9,366 nt of DNA from an uncultured Oscillochloris sp. (GTDB taxonomy: Bacteria; Chloroflexota; Chloroflexia; Chloroflexales; Chloroflexaceae). The translations under genes and the position numbers were made by a program. How positions within the stretch are numbered: the stretch's first letter is position 1; each line of letters starts with the position of its first letter. The notes beneath the pieces were generated by a model that saw only the letters and a program-made list of their open reading frames with translations, was not told the origin of the DNA and did not search any database. Positions 6,184-9,366 of this stretch are shown here, piece after piece. The stretch is taken from NCBI GenBank assembly GCA_903877345.1, contig CAIRDL010000050.1:1-9366 (forward strand). The letters run 5' to 3'.

Positions 6184-7806
6184 CTACCCCCCCCGGCGCA
6201 ATCGCCGCAACGCCGCCCGCGCCGGTGCCGCCCCAAGCAGCGCACTAAGCCCCACGTAGCCCACCGCCCCAGCACTTCCCGCCAGCAGCAGCCAGACCAC
6301 CAGCGCAGGCAGGTCGTGTGTCCACACGTAAGGGTGCGCCGCATCCAGCGCGGGCACCAACCCCCGCGAGGCGATGTTCAGGGCGATGAGGCAAACCCCC
6401 AGCGCCACTGCCGCCGCCGCCGCCGCCCCGCTCGTGCGCCACAACCCCCGCTCGTGCCAGATGCCCGGCAGCGCCACGCCTAGGAACACGAAGAGCAACA
6501 GCGATTCGAGGTTGTTGGCAACACTGAAGGCGAAGGCCAGCGCTCCAACATCATTACCCGCCCGCAACAGTGTGAAGCCTAGGCCGAGGTTCAGCGTCAC
6601 CTGGAATAACCCCACCAGCACTGGCGTCCACGTCCGTTGCATAGCGTAAAACCCGCGAATGAGGATTTCAGAGGCGGCGAAGGCCGGCAGCGCCAAGGCG
6701 TAGCCGCCCAACGCGCTGACGGTGTAGGTGAGCGAGACGCTGTCGAACGCGCCGCGCTCAAAGAGGATGCGCGCCGCCGGGATGCCCAGCGTCAGCAGTG
6801 CCGCCGTCGCTGGCAGCGTGAGCCAGAGAATGGTCGCCAGAGTGCGGCGCACATCGGCAGCCAGTTCGTCGTGGCGTCCCTCCGCCACGAGGCGGGCCAA
6901 GCGGGGAAACGCCACTTGGCTCAGACTCAGCGAAAAAATGCCGTAGGGCAGCAGCATCAGTTGGTAAGCATAGCCCAGCCCTGCTACTTTCGCGTCGCCG
7001 TGGTCGAGCCGCGCAGCTAGTGCCAACGTGACCACCACGCTCACATGGGCTGCCGCCTGCCCAAGCACACGCGGCCCCATCTGGCGAGCCACGCGGCCCA
7101 CTTCGGCTACGCCGCGCCCCAAAGTGAGCCGCAAGTGCATGCCGATGGTGAAGAGGCCGGGTACTTGCACAAGCAGGTAGAGCAGGGCACCCACGATGAC
7201 GCCCCAGGCCATGCCCCAAATGCCGATGCCCAGTGCTGGGCCGAGGACGGCCCCCACGATGATGCCCAGGTTATAGACCGAGGGTGCCAGGGCGGGCAGG
7301 GCGAAGCGGTCGCGGGCGTTGAGCGCGGCCATCGCCAGCCCGCCCAGCCCCAACAGCAGCGGCGAGAGCAGAAAGAGTCGGGCGAGGGCGGTCGTCAGGG
7401 CCAGTGTGGTTTGGTCAAAACCCTGACCACCGTAAAGTAGCTGCACCAGCCCCGGTGCCGCCACAAAGAGCACCGCGCTCGCAAGGCTCAGCAGCAGCAG
7501 CGCCCACGTCACCACCGCACTTGCCACCCGCCACGCTTGCGCCTGCCCGTCCCGCGCCCAAACCTCGATGAAGACCGGGATGAAACTGCTGCCCAAAGCT
7601 CCGCCAATGATCACGAGGTAGAGCAGATCAACAATGGCGAGCGCCGCCCGGTAGGCTGCCGCTTCAGCGGAGGTGCCGAAGTAGTAGGAGACGATCACAT
7701 CGCGCAGCACGCCGGTGGCGCGGCTGAGCATAAACCCGCCCATGACGATGAGGCTGCCGCCTAGGGCCCCCGACCGAACCCGGCGCAGCAGCGAGGAAAG
7801 TTGCAC
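6184..7806 (-). CDS. murJ: Lipid II flippase MurJ
   Basis: Polytopic MOP/MVF-family membrane protein that flips lipid II from the cytoplasmic to the outer leaflet for peptidoglycan assembly. Starting at the GTG at 7806 it is 540 aa, normal for the family, with many hydrophobic segments along its length (about 14 TM helices expected). The diagnostic N-terminal motif SRATGVLRD (28-36) contains the conserved Arg/Asp cluster. LLPYGIFSLSLSQVAFPRLARL, RILFERGAF and LIRGFYAMQRTWTPV are family signatures in the second half. The GTG at 7806 has AGGAG eight bases upstream. A second GTG at 7854 would add 16 residues but sits inside the rpsT leader hairpin and lacks a Shine-Dalgarno. The stop codon lies in a run of eight G (minus strand), so the last residues are frameshift-prone in sequencing. 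It is divergent from rpsT, with overlapping control regions, and convergent with the kinase gene. Confidence 0.95.
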   Translation of the reverse strand: MQLSSLLRRVRSGALGGSLIVMGGFMLSRATGVLRDVIVSYYFGTSAEAAAYRAALAIVDLLYLVIIGGALGSSFIPVFIEVWARDGQAQAWRVASAVVTWALLLLSLASAVLFVAAPGLVQLLYGGQGFDQTTLALTTALARLFLLSPLLLGLGGLAMAALNARDRFALPALAPSVYNLGIIVGAVLGPALGIGIWGMAWGVIVGALLYLLVQVPGLFTIGMHLRLTLGRGVAEVGRVARQMGPRVLGQAAAHVSVVVTLALAARLDHGDAKVAGLGYAYQLMLLPYGIFSLSLSQVAFPRLARLVAEGRHDELAADVRRTLATILWLTLPATAALLTLGIPAARILFERGAFDSVSLTYTVSALGGYALALPAFAASEILIRGFYAMQRTWTPVLVGLFQVTLNLGLGFTLLRAGNDVGALAFAFSVANNLESLLLFVFLGVALPGIWHERGLWRTSGAAAAAAVALGVCLIALNIASRGLVPALDAAHPYVWTHDLPALVVWLLLAGSAGAVGYVGLSALLGAAPARAALRRLRRGG

Positions 7807-7829
7807 GGACGGCGCTCCTATGCTATACT
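7801..7829 (+). promoter_or_regulatory. Sigma-70 promoter of rpsT, overlapping the murJ start
   Basis: TTGCAC (-35, 7801-7806), a 17-bp spacer and TATACT (-10, 7824-7829), with TG at 7821-7822 forming an extended -10. Transcription should start near 7836. The CAC of the -35 box is the complement of the murJ GTG start codon. Confidence 0.8.
7815..7819 (-). promoter_or_regulatory. Ribosome-binding site of murJ
   Basis: The minus strand reads AGGAG, eight bases before the GTG at 7806. It selects this start over the GTG at 7854 and lies within the spacer of the rpsT promoter. Confidence 0.65.
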
Positions 7830-7841
7830 TGGCGGCTAGTT

Positions 7842-7868
7842 GAGCGACGAGCACATCCCTCGTCGCTC
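7842..7868 (+). promoter_or_regulatory. Perfect 10-bp hairpin in the rpsT leader
   Basis: GAGCGACGAG (7842-7851) pairs perfectly with CTCGTCGCTC (7859-7868) around a 7-nt loop. It begins about six bases after the predicted rpsT transcription start. It could stabilise the mRNA 5' end or be a binding site for S20 autoregulation. It is not a terminator, as no gene ends here. Confidence 0.6.
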
Positions 7869-7905
7869 GTCATGTGTTAAGCCGCAACCATCGCGGATTA
7901 TAGCT

Positions 7906-7911
7906 GAGGAG
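7906..7911 (+). promoter_or_regulatory. Ribosome-binding site supporting a TTG start for rpsT
   Basis: GAGGAG lies seven bases before the TTG at 7919. The next residues (ANTKSAKKR) are the normal S20 N-terminus, so TTG is the start codon. Confidence 0.85.
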
Positions 7912-7918
7912 TCCCCCG

Positions 7919-8179
7919 TTGGCGAACACGAAGTCAGCGAAGAAGCGTATTCGAAGCAATGAGCGTAAGCATCAGCGCAATACGATCTATCGTTCCCGCG
8001 TGAAAACAATGGTGAAGAAAGCCGAGCAGTCTATTTCTAGTGGCACCCCCGACGATGCGACCGTCCGCGAGGCGATCCGCACGCTCGATAAGGCTGCCGG
8101 CAAGGGCATTATTCACAAAAACAATGCTGCTCGCCGCAAATCACGCTTAATGAAGAAGCTCAACACCGCCGCCGCGTAA
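7919..8179 (+). CDS. rpsT: 30S ribosomal protein S20
   Basis: A primary-binding 16S rRNA protein of the small subunit (body, 5' domain and helix 44). At 86 aa it has the family length and a very basic composition. Typical features are the N-terminus ANTKSAKKRIR, the stretch R-x-x-Y-R-S-R-V-K-T near residue 25, and the C-terminal helix with KGIIHKNNAARRKSRLMKKL. Translation starts at TTG, set by GAGGAG at 7906. The gene is monocistronic: it has its own promoter (7801-7829), a leader of about 83 nt with a perfect hairpin, and a strong stem-loop 30 bp after the stop codon. Escherichia coli rpsT also uses UUG, a feature tied to its translational autoregulation. Confidence 0.98.
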   Translation: MANTKSAKKRIRSNERKHQRNTIYRSRVKTMVKKAEQSISSGTPDDATVREAIRTLDKAAGKGIIHKNNAARRKSRLMKKLNTAAA

Positions 8180-8208
8180 CCGCGTAGTGGTGCATCTGTC
8201 CGACCTGC

Positions 8209-8232
8209 AGGGGGCGCAGCAATGCGCCCCCT
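8209..8232. terminator. GNRA-capped stem-loop shared by convergent rpsT and holA
   Basis: AGGGGGCGCA (8209-8218) and TGCGCCCCCT (8223-8232) form a perfect 10-bp stem with a GCAA tetraloop. It follows rpsT by 30 bp and its right arm covers the last two bases of the holA stop codon (8231-8233, minus strand). No T-run follows on either strand, so it may end transcription weakly or protect 3' ends. Confidence 0.7.
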
Positions 8233-9187
8233 AGCGGCGTACCGTGCAGACTTCCGCCACAAACAGTTCCAGCGCGGTCTCGGCTTGGATGCGCCCCGTC
8301 TTCGTGGCAATATCAAGCTCCAACAGGCGGTCGTGTACTTGTTGCAACTCGCCGGGGGCAAAGCTGCGAGCCTGCTCCATCGCCTTACGCACCACAAAAG
8401 GCTTCTGCCCCAACTCGACGGCGATCTCATCAGCGCGCATCCGCTGTCCGGCCAACGCCTGCGTGCCTAGCAGGATGCGGACTTGGCGGGCCAGCATGAA
8501 AAAGATGTAGGTCGGCGCCTGCCCATCATCCAGCAAGCCCCGGGCGCTGTGCAACGCCGGGCCAAGGCGGCGTGCCCCCAAGTCGTCAATAAAGGCAAAC
8601 AGGTTCTGCTCCTGCCCGTCCTGCACCAACAGATCAACCGCCTGCGGGCTAATCACGCCGCCCCGACCTGCGTAGGTCGCCAGTTTGCCCAACTCGGTCA
8701 GCAGTGATCGGGTGTCATTGCCGACGAGTTCGACGAGGCGTTGCGTGGCGGCAGTATCAAGCCGTGCGCCCAAGCGTTTGGCGCGCTCGGTCAACCAGCG
8801 CAGCAACGCGCTGCCCTCAAGGGGCAGAAACTCGCGGGTCTCGCCGGTCTTTTTGAGATAGGTGAAGAGCACACTGCGCCGATCCACCTCTTCACGCTCA
8901 ACAAAAATGAGATCGCAAATTGGCGGCACCCGTTCGAGGTAGGCGCGCAGTTCGTCGCGTTCTTTCCCCGCCTTGCTATGCTTGAGGGCGTCGGCAACGA
9001 TGACGAGGCGGCGGTCGGCGAGAAAGGGAAAAGCCTCACAGGCCGCGACGAGCGCATCGAGTTTCAGGCGGCGTCCGTCGAGCCGGGAGAGGTTTAGATC
9101 GGCGACCTCGGGGGGCAAACTGGCGATCAACGTCGCCAGTGCCTCACTGCGGGCGACCTCATCAGGGCCGTAGAACAGGTAGAGCAT
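8231..9187 (-). CDS. holA: DNA polymerase III subunit delta
   Basis: The clamp-loader subunit that opens the beta sliding clamp during chromosomal replication, acting with delta-prime and tau/gamma. It has 318 aa, within the family range. The N-terminus MLYLFYGPDE is the hallmark start (beta strand, then the P-loop-like FYGPDE, which is non-hydrolysing in delta). The N-terminal AAA+-like domain covers about 1-140 (ACEAFPFLADRRLVIV; DLIFVE), the lid about 140-210 (LVELVGNDTRSLLTELGKLATYAG), and the C-terminal collar about 210-318 (LLDDGQAPTYIFFMLARQVRILLG; ALELFVAEVC at the end). The ATG at 9187 is firm by homology, but no Shine-Dalgarno precedes it; 7-bp repeats occupy that region. It converges with rpsT and shares a stem-loop with it at the 3' end. 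Confidence 0.95.
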   Translation of the reverse strand: MLYLFYGPDEVARSEALATLIASLPPEVADLNLSRLDGRRLKLDALVAACEAFPFLADRRLVIVADALKHSKAGKERDELRAYLERVPPICDLIFVEREEVDRRSVLFTYLKKTGETREFLPLEGSALLRWLTERAKRLGARLDTAATQRLVELVGNDTRSLLTELGKLATYAGRGGVISPQAVDLLVQDGQEQNLFAFIDDLGARRLGPALHSARGLLDDGQAPTYIFFMLARQVRILLGTQALAGQRMRADEIAVELGQKPFVVRKAMEQARSFAPGELQQVHDRLLELDIATKTGRIQAETALELFVAEVCTVRR

Positions 9188-9215
9188 TTAGACTTTAGAT
9201 TTTAGATTGCAGATT
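9188..9215 (-). repeat. Four 7-bp-phased repeats abutting the holA start codon
   Basis: Reading toward holA the units are AATCTGC, AATCTAA, AATCTAA and AGTCTAA, followed at once by the ATG. They take the place of a ribosome-binding site. TAAAAT and TAAAGT strings within them resemble -10 boxes. Confidence 0.7.
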
Positions 9216-9226
9216 TGCCGCAACAG

Positions 9227-9247
9227 GCTGACCGCTGACCGCTGACC
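9227..9247 (+). repeat. Three tandem copies of the heptamer GCTGACC
   Basis: Exact copies at 9227, 9234 and 9241, followed by a degenerate unit and a 16-bp hairpin (TCCGAC/GTCGGA arms at 9251-9256 and 9261-9266). They lie in the spacer upstream of holA. Confidence 0.85.
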
Positions 9248-9284
9248 GCTTCCGACAGCGGTCGGACGTTCTGATGCGCTCGAC

Positions 9285-9366
9285 CTGACCGCTGCCCCCT
9301 GACCCCTGACCCCTGACCGCTGCCCCCTGACCCCTGACCCCTGACCGCTGCCCCCTGACCCCTGAC
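9285..9366 (+). repeat. 28-bp tandem repeat built of four heptamers, running off the window
   Basis: Each 28-bp unit consists of CTGACCG, CTGCCCC and then two copies of CTGACCC. Units start at 9285, 9313 and 9341; the third is cut by the window end after 26 bases. All copies are identical. No spacers separate them, so this is not a CRISPR array. Confidence 0.92.

Noticed and set aside
7807..7854. Extended murJ start at the GTG at 7854
   Set aside because: It lies inside the rpsT leader hairpin without a ribosome-binding site; the GTG at 7806 has AGGAG and better fits the family N-terminus.
9285..9366. Regular 28-bp repeats considered as a CRISPR array
   Set aside because: The units are directly joined with no spacers and are built of 7-bp subrepeats; no cas gene is present.

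Overview
The window looks like a piece of a high-GC chromosome from a filamentous Chloroflexota bacterium (class Chloroflexia, roughly the Chloroflexales). This is an inference from four things: the rpsT, holA and murJ gene versions, a long Sua5-type enzyme, abundant 7-bp-phased intergenic repeats, and an isolated eukaryotic-type Ser/Thr kinase with a bacterial zinc ribbon. No tRNA, rRNA, CRISPR array, transposase or phage gene was seen.

Layout, left to right. Positions 1-1644 (+) hold the 3' part of a multi-domain c-di-GMP signalling protein (receiver, GGDDF, degenerate receiver, GGEEF). Convergent to it, 1701-2831 (-) is a membrane sensor histidine kinase with no adjacent response regulator. 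A repeat-littered spacer separates it from 2991-4037 (-), a full-length Sua5/YrdC threonylcarbamoyl-AMP synthase with an apparently leaderless promoter. A 380-bp spacer with repeat remnants and a -10 box leads to 4418-5899 (+), a low-GC gene for a membrane-anchored Ser/Thr protein kinase. A convergent spacer follows, containing a 123-bp imperfect palindrome. Then comes 6184-7806 (-), the lipid II flippase MurJ. Divergent from murJ is rpsT (7919-8179, +), with a clear sigma-70 promoter, a 5'-leader hairpin and a UUG start. It is convergent with holA (8231-9187, -), the DNA polymerase III delta subunit. The last 179 bp are heptamer-based tandem repeats.

The housekeeping genes (tsaC/sua5, murJ, rpsT, holA) serve tRNA modification, cell-wall synthesis, translation and replication, and do not form one pathway. 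The two-component and c-di-GMP genes at the left and the Ser/Thr kinase are signalling genes. I see no multi-gene novel system. The most unusual material is non-coding or architectural: the low-GC kinase gene bracketed by inverted copies of one dispersed repeat, the long palindrome beside it, several unrelated 7-bp-phased repeat families (two directly upstream of start codons), and the compact rpsT/murJ and rpsT/holA regulatory overlaps.
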